From CAYUPI01 sp964446585 (GTDB lineage Bacteria; Verrucomicrobiota; Verrucomicrobiia; Limisphaerales; UBA8199), in contig CAYUPI010000011.1 of the NCBI GenBank assembly GCA_964446585.1, positions 1-64,000 on the forward strand: DNA of 64,000 nt, given 5' to 3'. The first letter of the stretch is position 1, and every line of letters starts with the position of its first letter. Position numbers and translations under genes: made by a program. The notes beneath the pieces are model-generated. The model searched no databases, was not told the DNA's origin, and saw only the letters and a list, made by a program, of their open reading frames with translations. Below are positions 1 through 8,922 of this stretch, piece by piece.

Positions 1-48
1 AAAACCGGCAACTGAATCAATATGCCCACTTGACAATTTGTGAGCCAT
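1..48 (-). CDS. Partial cassette ORF running off the left edge
   Basis: An ATG on the minus strand at 48 opens a frame of 16 codons (MAHKLSSGH...) that runs off the window. It starts two bases after the right-hand core box of the attC-like site at 50-150, the usual place for the first codon of the next integron cassette. Nothing about function can be said from so few residues. Confidence 0.35.
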   Translation of the reverse strand, partial: MAHKLSSGHIDSVAGF

Positions 49-49
49 A

Positions 50-150
50 TCAACGATCAGTGTGAGCGACGGGAGCCAGCCGCTGCTGACGTCCGATTTG
101 TTTCTGAGCTAGGCGGCTGGCTCCCGTTCGCTCCGCCCTGCGGGTTCGCC
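50..150 (-). other. attC-like integron recombination site (left array, site 1)
   Basis: Long imperfect palindrome with arms near 64-83 and 112-133 (GGGAGCCAGCCGC against GCGGCTGGCTCCC). On the minus strand it begins with a GGCGAAC box and ends with a GTTGATA box. The same arm sequence recurs at about 54.65, 55.5, 61.8 and 62.25 kb, each time between two small genes. The end of the upstream gene reads into it, as is common for cassettes. Confidence 0.7.
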
Positions 151-755
151 TCTTTTGTTATCTTCATCGTTCTCCAAAAGTGCTCAAGAAATTTCTCCGC
201 TTGGACGGCATCTTCTCTGGAGAAAAACACAGTAATCAAAATGCCGCCGTTCTTCCCGCGGTATTCCAAAACCTGATGAATCTTTTCTTTTTTGTGATAT
301 GTGGTGGTTACCTCTTTGCCGGAGAAGGTCCCTCCGCTAACACTTTTGGCAATCTTCCTTTCGGCGCTGCTGTACCCATTGGCGATCTCGTCTTTCGTGA
401 GCCGCTTAAGAATTATCTCAACGGAGCCTTCGGTACTCATGCTACTAAGCTCCGCGATGATCACGTTAGCCCCGGAGGAAGTCATGAATGTGACTGTGGT
501 GTCATCATGTTTGTCTTTCGAGACCTCGGGTTTATGTTCTGAAGTGTACTCGAAACTGCAAAGCTTGCCGGAGTAGAGCGCGTACGGTTTTGAAGCCACC
601 AGGACTTTTAAAGTCACCCCGTCGTGAAGAGTGACACTGGACTCTTTTCCAAGCGTAATTTGATTGGTAACCCCATTTATCGTGAGGATGGCATCCTCGG
701 CCTTTGCAAACGCCGAGAGCAGTATACAGCAAAAGAGAATGCGAAGTGGTTTCAT
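57..755 (-). CDS. Secreted protein of unknown function (integron cassette gene)
   Basis: 232 codons. Residues 1-19 (MKPLRILFCCILLSAFAKA) form a clear signal peptide, so the protein is probably exported. The mature part is hydrophilic, with no domain I recognise and no cysteines beyond the exported core. The last ~22 codons (GSQPPSSETNR...) are encoded by the attC palindrome itself, so the natural C-terminus depends on which cassette follows. It is flanked by attC-like sites on both sides (50-150 and 771-896) and its ATG lies about 15 bases after a GTTCGCC box. These features mark it as a gene cassette. Confidence 0.75.
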   Translation of the reverse strand: MKPLRILFCCILLSAFAKAEDAILTINGVTNQITLGKESSVTLHDGVTLKVLVASKPYALYSGKLCSFEYTSEHKPEVSKDKHDDTTVTFMTSSGANVIIAELSSMSTEGSVEIILKRLTKDEIANGYSSAERKIAKSVSGGTFSGKEVTTTYHKKEKIHQVLEYRGKNGGILITVFFSREDAVQAEKFLEHFWRTMKITKEANPQGGANGSQPPSSETNRTSAAAGSRRSH

Positions 756-770
756 CGTTAGGAGTCTTTT

Positions 771-896
771 GGCGAACGCTGCGGCTCACCTACCGCCGCC
801 GGTGACAGAGGTGGACCACAGAAACGATAATCCAATTCGCGGAACGTCGCGAACGCAAAGCGCGGGCGGCGGTTAGGTGAAGCCGCGTTGTTAAGC
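771..896 (-). other. attC-like site (left array, site 2)
   Basis: On the minus strand it runs from a GCTTAAC box (890-896) to a GTTCGCC box (771-777). The inner arms CACCTAACCGCCGCC and GGCGGCGGTAGGTG form a long stem. The same inner stem is found in the site at 58636-58761, 58 kb away on the other strand. The TAA stop of the upstream gene lies inside the first box, a typical cassette arrangement. Confidence 0.75.
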
Positions 897-1211
897 CGAG
901 CCATCCTCATCGTCTGCCTGATGGAGTGCTAGCAGAGCGTCGATGCGGCGGCTGGCTGAGCCAATTCCAAAGGCCACAACTACTGCCATCGCGCCGAGGC
1001 ACAGGAGGATAGGCCATGCGACTCTGCCATAAACTGCCACTCCAAGCCCGAGCAGCAAACCGGCCCCCTGCACAAACAGCAGAACCTCGGAGCCTCTCGC
1101 CTGTTTCAACAGCCGCTCTCGTTTCGCCGCTCTACCAAGCTCCAGCTTCGCCAGGTCCGCCTTTTGCTCCGGTGACAGTCGCTCAATTTGCTCGTTCGTG
1201 AGTGCGCTCAT
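891..1211 (-). CDS. Small membrane protein, unknown function (cassette gene)
   Basis: 106 residues from the ATG at 1211 (MSALTNEQIERLSPEQK...). A longer open frame reaches 1325, but that extension would be read from the attC palindrome at 1229-1321, so the ATG just after the GTTAAGC box is preferred. Residues ~1-40 are charged and probably helical and cytoplasmic. Two hydrophobic segments follow (around VLLFVQGAGLLLGLGVAVYG and ILLCLGAMAVVVAFGIG), then a short acidic tail. No family recognised. It sits in the minus-strand cassette row with no promoter visible of its own. Confidence 0.7.
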   Translation of the reverse strand: MSALTNEQIERLSPEQKADLAKLELGRAAKRERLLKQARGSEVLLFVQGAGLLLGLGVAVYGRVAWPILLCLGAMAVVVAFGIGSASRRIDALLALHQADDEDGSA

Positions 1212-1228
1212 GTTGACCTTTCGCCGCC

Positions 1229-1321
1229 GCTTAACGAACCGGCTCAGGCAGGCCGGTCCAACCATGCCCGAATGCAAACCAAGACGCGATACCGGCCTGG
1301 CCTGGAGCCGGATGGTTAGAT
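1229..1321 (-). other. attC-like site (left array, site 3), near-consensus boxes
   Basis: On the minus strand the site starts with ATCTAAC and ends with GTTAAGC. Both match the integron core-box consensus (RYYYAAC and GTTRRRY) exactly. Between them are arms of the type CCGGCTCCAGGCCAGGCCGG and CCGGCCTGCCTGAGCCGG around an unpaired centre. This is the cleanest core-box match on the left side. Confidence 0.8.
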
Positions 1322-1798
1322 TCAACGCTCATATCTCACGTAGATTTTGTCGAGGGCGGAGTACAACGTTCCCCCCTTGAGTTCTATCTGTGCCTTCTTG
1401 GAGATATGCAGCCGCATCCCGCAAACTTCAAAAGTGGCTTCTGCCTGATCAGTGGGCTTCTGGAAGCGGAGCACCCAAAAGCGTTCCTTGCTCAAGGTGG
1501 CAGGTTGAGTTGCCGGGTTGGGCTGGGCCAGGCGGTTGGTCGGCAGAATTTCGGCGTCTTTGCTAAAATCAGCTCGTGCGCCACTGGAACTGGGTCTTCG
1601 GTAATCAACTCGATCCTCTGCGCAGAGACACGGCTCCGTGCCTGGACTTTCTTTGTGAGCCTTTGCGGTGCTCCGCGTCAGGAAGTGAAGGAACGAAACA
1701 GAGATTCGGGCCCCAAATGGCAGCTCAATCTCCTCGACGGTCACGCGCTTCTTCCAGCGAAACCAAACAAGGTACGCGATGCGCTTGAAGAAAAGCAT
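1322..1798 (-). CDS. Hypothetical protein (cassette gene)
   Basis: 158 codons. The N-terminus is basic and hydrophobic (MLFFKRIAYLVWFRWKKR), possibly a membrane anchor. The C-terminal part (VLRFQKPTDQAEATFEVCGM through LYSALDKIYVRYER) looks like a compact beta-rich domain, but I recognise no family. The ATG lies about 15 bases after the box of the next attC-like site (1814-1912) and the TGA abuts the one at 1229-1321, so the gene fills exactly one cassette. Confidence 0.6.
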   Translation of the reverse strand: MLFFKRIAYLVWFRWKKRVTVEEIELPFGARISVSFLHFLTRSTAKAHKESPGTEPCLCAEDRVDYRRPSSSGARADFSKDAEILPTNRLAQPNPATQPATLSKERFWVLRFQKPTDQAEATFEVCGMRLHISKKAQIELKGGTLYSALDKIYVRYER

Positions 1799-1813
1799 AG
1801 CGACGTAATCAGC

Positions 1814-1912
1814 AGCTAACCTGAAGCAGTGTATCCTCCGTGCCGGCCTTCTTCAAGTGACCGAATTCCAGGTGACGTTGGGGCCCGCATGGAGGATACA
1901 CTGCGGTTGGAC
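1814..1912 (-). other. attC-like site (left array, site 4)
   Basis: Minus strand: GTCCAAC box (1906-1912), then arms GCAGTGTATCCTCCATG and CACGGAGGATACACTGC, ending with GTTAGCT (1814-1820). No ORF is seen to its right, so it either closes the array or its upstream cassette has been lost. Confidence 0.75.
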
Positions 1913-2318
1913 TGAGCCGCTGAGCCCCCGACTCTCGAATTATAGGGGAAAGTATTCGCCAATGTCGCGATTGAACTCGAACAAGCGATTATACGGATCT
2001 GGAGATCATCCCATTCTGGGGTGATCTCCGAACGCCCCCTCCGCGGATGAAAGGTTTCTTTTCATCAATGTCATCGTTACTCCTCCTACGTTCTGCCGTA
2101 AAGCCCCGTTTTGGCGAGCTGTTCAGCTTGCCGTCGTCCGGACGCTTGTCCTACTTTCGCCGACTTCCGACTGTCCGGAGGTCCGTCGTCCCGTGGTCCG
2201 GTAGTCCCTTCCGTGGTCCCTTGTCCTGTTGTCCTGTGGTCCGTTGTCCCGTTTCGTTGTGGCTTGACGGCCTTGCGGGCTCGATCCAGCCTGCGAGCGA
2301 GTCAGCACGATCCGGCTT
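1913..2318. other. Intergenic stretch with a hairpin and a GTCC-rich simple repeat
   Basis: No convincing gene. It contains a 12-bp hairpin (2001-2012 with 2018-2029, GGAGATCATCCC against GGGGTGATCTCC) and a degenerate tandem run of GTGGTCC/GTTGTCC-type units at about 2155-2262. The open frames crossing this run are low-complexity shadows. Confidence 0.6.
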
Positions 2319-5300
2319 ATGAAACATCTTTTCTTTCCGACTTCAGTCCTTCTCTGTTTACTCTCGACACCCGCCTGGGCTTCCGAACGACAATTGCTGC
2401 GCCAGCACCTCCCCGCGGCAGTGATGGACGCGACGCCCACTGGATTCAAATCACGGTGGGAGCGCCTGGATTTGGAAATCGGACTGCCCTTGCGCAACCA
2501 GGCGGCCCTGGCGCGCCTTTTGCAGCAGCTTTACGACCCCGCCAGCACCAATTACCATCGCTTTCTGACGCCAATGGAGTTCGCCGCCAGGTTTGGTCCT
2601 ACAGCAGACGATTACCAGGCAGTCATCAAGTTCGCGCAATCGCAGGGCCTGACGGTCACCAGTCAGCATCCCAACCGAACGCTCGTGGTCGTGAGAGGAA
2701 CGGTCGAGGAGATCGAAAAGACCTTCCACGTGAACTTGGTTGTCTTTGAGCACCCCGCGGAAGCACGAACTTTTTACGCGCCCGACGGGGAGCCGTCGGT
2801 CGATCTCGCTGTGCCCATTTTGGCCATTAGCGGCTTGGATAATTATTTCCAGCCACGTCCCCAGTTCAAACAAATCCCGGTGGACAAGCCGCGGCCCGCT
2901 TCCGGGTCGGGGCCGTTCGGCTTTTATCTAGGGTATGATTTCCGGCGCGCCTACGTTCCAGGAGTCTCGCTGACCGGGTCGGGCCAGACCGTGGCGCTGG
3001 TCGAGTTCGACGGCTACTACCCGCAGGACGTGGCGGCTTACGAGGCGCTCGCGGGGTTACCGGATGTGCCTATCGCCAAAGTGTTGCTGGACGGGTTCAA
3101 CGGGAGCCCGGGTTCGGCGAACATCGAGGTGGCTCTGGACATTGATATGGCAATCTCGATGGCTCCGGGATTGTCTCAGGTGATTGTCTATGAAGGCAAC
3201 CTGGCGAATTCCGTTCTCAATCGGATCGCAACCGACAAGCTCGCATTGCAGATCAGCGCTTCCTGGACCTACCCGATCAACGCGACGACGTCGCAGATTT
3301 TCCAGCAATATGCCGCTCAAGGCCAGTCGTTCTTCAACGCCTCGGGCGACATCGGGGCCTATTCCGGGCCGGCGCTGACGCCGACGGATAACCCGTACAT
3401 CACGGTGGTCGGCGGGACTGGCTTGACGATGACCTCTGGCGGCGGCGTCTATTACTCGGAAACTACCTGGCCACTCTCCAGCGGTGGCATCAGCACCACC
3501 TACGAAATTCCCGTTTGGCAGCAGGGTATCGACATGTCGCACAACCAGGGTTCTACGACTATGCGAAATCTTCCGGATGTCTCGATGGTCGCTGACAGCG
3601 TTTGGCTCATCGCCAACAATGGCCGGACATACGCCGTGTCGGGAACGAGCATTTCCTCGCCGCTCTGGGCGAGCTTTACGGCGCTGGTCAATCAACTGGC
3701 CCTGGCCAATGGCGAGCCCGTGGCCGGTTTTATCAACCCGACCGTGTATGATCTGGCCAAGAGCCCGGCATTTACTTCTCTCTTCCATGACATCACCACC
3801 GGCAACAACGAAAACGACAGCAGTCCGACCAAATTTCTGGCTGCGGCGGGCTATGACTTGTGCACGGGGTGGGGCACGCCCATTGGCAGCAACCTGATCA
3901 CGGAGCTGGCACTTCCGGAACCGCTGCGCATCACTCCTCTGGCAGCCACGCTCATCAGCGGTCCCGTTGGCGGCCCCTTCACGCCGCAAGTCCAGACTTT
4001 TACGCTCACCAATCACGCGTCGGGTTCATTGAACTGGACAGTCGTCAACACTTCTCTGTGGGCGAATGTATCGCTGAGCAGCGGCACGCTTACAGCGGGT
4101 GGGCCCGCCACTATCGTCACTGTGGGTCTCACCGCCGCGGCTAACAACCTTCTGGCGGGCAGTTACTCGACCACGCTGCGCTTCACCAACCTGAACAATA
4201 ATTTCGGACAAAGCCGCGCACTAACGCTGGCCGTCGTCACGCCACCTCAAATTACGTCACAACCCACCGACCTTGCGTTGCCGCAAGGCGCGACGGCCAC
4301 GTTCCACGTCGGGACCGCCAGCAACGCGGTGCTGTATTTCCAGTGGTGGGACAATACGACACCTCTGAACGATGGCGGCCGGATCTCGGGCTCGGCGACC
4401 AGCACGCTAACCATCAGCAATGTATCGTCCGCCGACGTGGGAGCTTACTCGGTGGTTGTTAGCAATATCGCTGGCGTGCAAACCAGCTCGAACGCAAACC
4501 TCGCAATCATACCGTCTGCGCCGATTATCAGCAGGCAACCGGCCGATCAGGCGGTCTTGCCAGGCGCGCCGGCGACCTTCACCGTGGCGGCGATTGGCAA
4601 CCCGCCGTTCACTTACCAATGGCAGTTCAACGGAACGAATTTGAACAACGGCACTAATGTATCCGGAGCCAACAGTACGAGCCTGACTATGAGGAGGGTC
4701 ACTTCCGATAATGCGGGCACTTATTTGGTTTGGGTTACTAACTCTCTTGGTTTCACCAACAGCATCGGCGCGTTGCTCACCGTCATTCCAGTGACGGCAC
4801 CGGGAGTGACACTGACTACGGTGTCAACGTTCGGCAGTAGCGGTACAGATGGCCAAAACCCTTACAGCCCTCTGCTCCAAGTAGGAAATGCCAACTTATA
4901 CGGTACGACAACTGCGGGCGGTGCCAATGGCTGGGGCACATTGTTCCGGGCTGGCACGAACGGTTCTCGGGTCAACCTGGTTGATTTCAATAACACCAGC
5001 AATGGCCGCACTCCCTATGGAGGGTTGATTCTGGCCAAAAATGGCAGTTTCTATGGCCTGACCTTTGGAGGCGGAGTTTTTGACCTTGGAACAATGTACC
5101 GGCTCAGCGGTGTCACCCTCACGACTCTAACCGCATTTAACGGAAACAACGGCTTCGCGCCGGCGGCGGAGTTGGTGCAAGGTACCGATAGCAACTTCTA
5201 CGGCGCGGGATACGAAGGGGGCGCCTATGGGTATGGCACAATTTTCAGAGCCGCTTCCAGCGGCGCGGTGACGACACTGGTCTCGCTGAACGGCGCTAAC

Positions 5301-8300
5301 GGCGCGTTCCCCTCCTGCACGCTCGTGCAAGGCACCGATGGCAACTTCTACGGCACAACCGAAAATGGCGGGACCAATGGCGGCGCCGGAACCGTGTTCA
5401 AAATGACCCCCTCAGGCGCATTCACGTCTCTTTACTCCTTCAGCGGTGCCAATGACGGAGCCGTTCCCATTTTCGGGCTCGTCCAGAGTGCGGATGGCAA
5501 TTTCTACGGAAGAACTTTGCAGGGCGGCAAAAACGGCGGTTTCGGAACGATTTTCCAAATCACGCCCAGCGGCGCTCTGACCACGCTATATTCCTTCGCG
5601 GGAGGAAGCGATGGCGCCTATCCCTGGGGCGGGCTGTTGTTGAGCAAGGATGGGAATTTTTATGGCACCACCCAAGGCGGCGGCGCCTATGGTGACGGCA
5701 CCGTCTTTCGAATCGCTCCCAACGGCTCGCTGGCCAAAATCGTTGACTTCGATAATTACAATGGCGCCGCACCTTCGGCGGCCCTGCTCCAGGGAATTGA
5801 CAACAACCTATATGGAACGACTGCGTACGGTGGTTCGGCCGGTTATGGCACCCTCTTCCGACTTAGCATCGGCGCGCCGCTGCAAATTACCGGTCAGCCG
5901 GCGAACCAATCGACCTTTATTGGGGGAAGCGCCAGATTCAGCGTCGCTACCTTCGGCAGCCTCCCGGTGTTTTATAAGTGGCTGAAAGGTGGACAGAGCC
6001 TAAGCGATGGCGGGAATGTTTTCGGGGCGACCAACCGCATCTTAACTATCACCAACGTCACGCTGGATAATGTGGGTGTCTATTCGGTAGTGGTCAGCAA
6101 TGCTTCCGGGTCGGTGACAAGCGCCAAAGCGGTCCTGCAGGTGACGTATTCCCCGCCCTACATCACATCTCAACCAGTGCCCAGGACGCAAGTCGAGGGC
6201 ACGACGGCCATCTTCACAGTAGGAGCGCTCGGCGACTTGCCGTTGTACTATCAATGGCAGGAAAACGGAACCAATCTGACTGACGGCGGCAACGTTTTCG
6301 GCGCCACCTCCAGCACTTTGACCTTGCTCAACCTCACGGTAGCCGATTCCGGAACTTATTCGGTAATCGTGAGCAATGCATTCGATTCAATCTCCAGCGA
6401 TGGGGCGCTCCTGGCGGTGGTTCCGGCCGCCGCCCCGGGCGGCTCACTGGCCAGCATCCATCGCTTCGCCGATTCGACCGATGGCGCGTTTGTTTTTTCC
6501 GAGTTGATGCAGGCCAGTGATGGCAATTTGTACGGCGTAGCTTCGGCAGGTGGCTCGAAATTCGTTGGCTCGGTATTTCGACAGGCTCTGGGCGGAGCAT
6601 TTAGTCCTATGGCTTCGTTTTTTGGAGGTGCCAATGGGGCCACTCCTTATGGCCGGCTGCTCCAGGCATCAGACGGCAATTTTTATGGCACGACTGTGCA
6701 AGGCGGCCCTGTGGGCGCGGGCACGCTCTTTCGCATGACTCCAGCAGGTTCAATCGCCACTCTTTACACGTTCAATGGCGTCAGCGACGGCGCGAATCCG
6801 GTGGCTGGTTTGACCTTAGGGGCCGATGGCAATTTCTACGGCACTGCATTTCAGGGCGGCCAAAACTCAGTTGGCACGGTGTACAAGATGACGCCCGCGG
6901 GCACGGTCACGGCGGTGCACGCCTTCACCGGCGGCCCGGATGGCGCGTATCCATACGCCGGGCTGACACTGGGGGCGGACGGCATGTTGTATGGCGCCAC
7001 GCAGGGCGGCGGCGCCAACGGTTATGGGACCGTGTTCCAAATGAGCCCCGGCGGCGCGTTCACAACGCTCATTTCATTCAATTCCACCAACGGGGCCTAT
7101 CCCGACACCGCATTGATTCAGGGCCGGGATGGCAACTTCTATGGCGCAACGTACCTGGGCGGTAGCGGCGGTTATGGCACGATCTTCCAATTGAGGCCCG
7201 ATGGCACGCTCACCACGCTGGCTTCCTTCAACTACGCCAATGGCGCTTTGCCGGTTGGCGCGCTGGTGCAAGGCACCGACGGCAATTTCTACGGTACGAC
7301 CTCCTCCGGCGGCTTTGGCAATGAAGGCACCGCTTTCAAGATCACTGCCGATGGAACGCTAACGACTTTGATCTGGTTCGACGGCCTGAACGGCTCCAGC
7401 CCCCAGGCGGCGATGGTACAGGCAACTGATGGCAGTTTCTACGGCACAACCGGCTACGGCGGCGTCGGCTACAATAGCACTTCCGGTGGCGGATACGGCA
7501 CGATTTTTCGGCTTACTGTGCCGAGTTTCATTGCCAACCCTTTCACCGCGGCGCCGGCAATCTCCGCCCTGTCCTATTCCGCCACGATTTCCAATCAGGC
7601 TGTAGCGCTGCCCGGCGATACGCTCAGCTTCTCAAAAGTCAGTGGCCCCGGCTGGCTAAACGTTTCGAGCGATGGCACGGTTTCAGGCACGCCTGCACAC
7701 GCCGATATCGGGACGAATCTCTTCGCCGTGAGTCTGCTGGACACCAACGGATTATCGGCAACGACGACGATGAGAGTCGTAGTCAATTCGAACCTTCCGC
7801 CTTCCTTCAACGCCGCGTCGATTACTGAACCTTGGGCAAACGTTGACCAGGCTTATTCCAGTTCGATTGCGGGGACCGCAACTGATCCGGAACTCGGGAT
7901 AGGAGACTCTCTCGCCTATGCCAAGGTAAACGGCCCCGCCTGGCTCAGCGTGGGGGCAGATGGTGGGCTTTCAGGCGTTCCCCACGGCTCTAACGCCGGC
8001 ACCAACACGTTCCTGATCGGTGTGACCGACCTGGACGGCTCCTCCAGCACCGCAACGCTCTATGTTTACGTCAATAGCGCGCCATACTTTACCGTGCGCC
8101 CATTTACGAAGCCGCCCGCGGCCACCGGCGTTCCCTACTCCGGCACACTCGCAACCAATGTCACTGATCCGGATCTGGGCGCGGGCGACTCGCTGACATT
8201 CTACAAGGTGAGCGGTCCGACCTGGCTTGGCGTCGCATCCGATGGCGGGCTCTCCGGCTCACCCGCCAATTCGGACCTGGGGACCAATAGTTTTCTCGTC

Positions 8301-8840
8301 CTGGTCGTGGATTCCGGTGGCCTGGCTGGCATTGGTCCGATGTCGATTACGGTGAATACCGATAGCCCACCTTCGTTCACGAGCAGTCCGTTCACGGCGC
8401 CGACAGCGCACGCCGGGCTTCCCTACTCGGCGACGATCGCTTCCTACGCCAGCGATCCGAACGCAGGAGATCAGCTTTCATTCGCCAAAGTCAGCGGACC
8501 GAGCTGGCTGACGGTGGCCGGCAGTGGCGCTCTCTCGGGCACACCGGCGAATCCGGATGCGGGCACGAACTCGTTCCTGGTGAGCGTAACTGACCTGGGC
8601 GGCTTGTCCAGCCAGGCGACGATGCTGCTCAACGTTGCCCTACCCATCCGGCTGTCGATTTCCTCGCAAGGCGAGCAAATCACCCTGAGCTGGACTGGCG
8701 GCATCCCGCCTTACCAGGTGCAAGCGGCCATGCGCTTAAGCAGCAGCGCCTGGCTCAACCTGGGCGGTACTATCAACACGAACACCTTGATCCTCACACC
8801 ACATGCTACGGCAGCATTTTACCGGGTTCTCGGGCAGTAG
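2319..8840 (+). CDS. Giant secreted S53 (sedolisin/kumamolisin-like) peptidase with Ig, propeller and cadherin-like repeats
   Basis: 2173 residues. Signal peptide 1-21 (MKHLFFPTSVLLCLLSTPAWA). Residues ~25-170 match the pro-kumamolisin activation domain. Residues ~195-535 form an S53 catalytic domain with E270, D274 (E-x3-D) and the nucleophile S444 in GTSISSP; the Asp in SGDIG fits the oxyanion residue. Ig-like domains follow, then two blocks of gloeo/verruco repeats (DGNFYGTT...GG...GTVF), seven units each, at about 4800-5870 and 6440-7530, separated by two Ig domains. Four cadherin/He_PIG-like repeats (WLSV-x-DG-LSG) lie at about 7540-8630. It ends with a short module finishing FYRVLGQ, shared with other secreted proteins here. 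Probably an extracellular acid peptidase with binding modules. The ATG at 2319 fits the signal peptide. Confidence 0.9.
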   Translation: MKHLFFPTSVLLCLLSTPAWASERQLLRQHLPAAVMDATPTGFKSRWERLDLEIGLPLRNQAALARLLQQLYDPASTNYHRFLTPMEFAARFGPTADDYQAVIKFAQSQGLTVTSQHPNRTLVVVRGTVEEIEKTFHVNLVVFEHPAEARTFYAPDGEPSVDLAVPILAISGLDNYFQPRPQFKQIPVDKPRPASGSGPFGFYLGYDFRRAYVPGVSLTGSGQTVALVEFDGYYPQDVAAYEALAGLPDVPIAKVLLDGFNGSPGSANIEVALDIDMAISMAPGLSQVIVYEGNLANSVLNRIATDKLALQISASWTYPINATTSQIFQQYAAQGQSFFNASGDIGAYSGPALTPTDNPYITVVGGTGLTMTSGGGVYYSETTWPLSSGGISTTYEIPVWQQGIDMSHNQGSTTMRNLPDVSMVADSVWLIANNGRTYAVSGTSISSPLWASFTALVNQLALANGEPVAGFINPTVYDLAKSPAFTSLFHDITTGNNENDSSPTKFLAAAGYDLCTGWGTPIGSNLITELALPEPLRITPLAATLISGPVGGPFTPQVQTFTLTNHASGSLNWTVVNTSLWANVSLSSGTLTAGGPATIVTVGLTAAANNLLAGSYSTTLRFTNLNNNFGQSRALTLAVVTPPQITSQPTDLALPQGATATFHVGTASNAVLYFQWWDNTTPLNDGGRISGSATSTLTISNVSSADVGAYSVVVSNIAGVQTSSNANLAIIPSAPIISRQPADQAVLPGAPATFTVAAIGNPPFTYQWQFNGTNLNNGTNVSGANSTSLTMRRVTSDNAGTYLVWVTNSLGFTNSIGALLTVIPVTAPGVTLTTVSTFGSSGTDGQNPYSPLLQVGNANLYGTTTAGGANGWGTLFRAGTNGSRVNLVDFNNTSNGRTPYGGLILAKNGSFYGLTFGGGVFDLGTMYRLSGVTLTTLTAFNGNNGFAPAAELVQGTDSNFYGAGYEGGAYGYGTIFRAASSGAVTTLVSLNGANGAFPSCTLVQGTDGNFYGTTENGGTNGGAGTVFKMTPSGAFTSLYSFSGANDGAVPIFGLVQSADGNFYGRTLQGGKNGGFGTIFQITPSGALTTLYSFAGGSDGAYPWGGLLLSKDGNFYGTTQGGGAYGDGTVFRIAPNGSLAKIVDFDNYNGAAPSAALLQGIDNNLYGTTAYGGSAGYGTLFRLSIGAPLQITGQPANQSTFIGGSARFSVATFGSLPVFYKWLKGGQSLSDGGNVFGATNRILTITNVTLDNVGVYSVVVSNASGSVTSAKAVLQVTYSPPYITSQPVPRTQVEGTTAIFTVGALGDLPLYYQWQENGTNLTDGGNVFGATSSTLTLLNLTVADSGTYSVIVSNAFDSISSDGALLAVVPAAAPGGSLASIHRFADSTDGAFVFSELMQASDGNLYGVASAGGSKFVGSVFRQALGGAFSPMASFFGGANGATPYGRLLQASDGNFYGTTVQGGPVGAGTLFRMTPAGSIATLYTFNGVSDGANPVAGLTLGADGNFYGTAFQGGQNSVGTVYKMTPAGTVTAVHAFTGGPDGAYPYAGLTLGADGMLYGATQGGGANGYGTVFQMSPGGAFTTLISFNSTNGAYPDTALIQGRDGNFYGATYLGGSGGYGTIFQLRPDGTLTTLASFNYANGALPVGALVQGTDGNFYGTTSSGGFGNEGTAFKITADGTLTTLIWFDGLNGSSPQAAMVQATDGSFYGTTGYGGVGYNSTSGGGYGTIFRLTVPSFIANPFTAAPAISALSYSATISNQAVALPGDTLSFSKVSGPGWLNVSSDGTVSGTPAHADIGTNLFAVSLLDTNGLSATTTMRVVVNSNLPPSFNAASITEPWANVDQAYSSSIAGTATDPELGIGDSLAYAKVNGPAWLSVGADGGLSGVPHGSNAGTNTFLIGVTDLDGSSSTATLYVYVNSAPYFTVRPFTKPPAATGVPYSGTLATNVTDPDLGAGDSLTFYKVSGPTWLGVASDGGLSGSPANSDLGTNSFLVLVVDSGGLAGIGPMSITVNTDSPPSFTSSPFTAPTAHAGLPYSATIASYASDPNAGDQLSFAKVSGPSWLTVAGSGALSGTPANPDAGTNSFLVSVTDLGGLSSQATMLLNVALPIRLSISSQGEQITLSWTGGIPPYQVQAAMRLSSSAWLNLGGTINTNTLILTPHATAAFYRVLGQ

Positions 8841-8922
8841 TTCGAAAGTGAAAAAGCGCCTGAACCGATTCCCCGTCAGGCATCAGTGCGAGGCAATCGT
8901 ATAAATCGGAAGGGACAAACCT

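Noticed and set aside
3057..4016. Long minus-strand open frame (319 codons) opposite the S53 peptidase gene
   Set aside because: Arg-rich, no family resemblance, and fully opposite a well-supported coding region with correct catalytic motifs; a GC-rich shadow.
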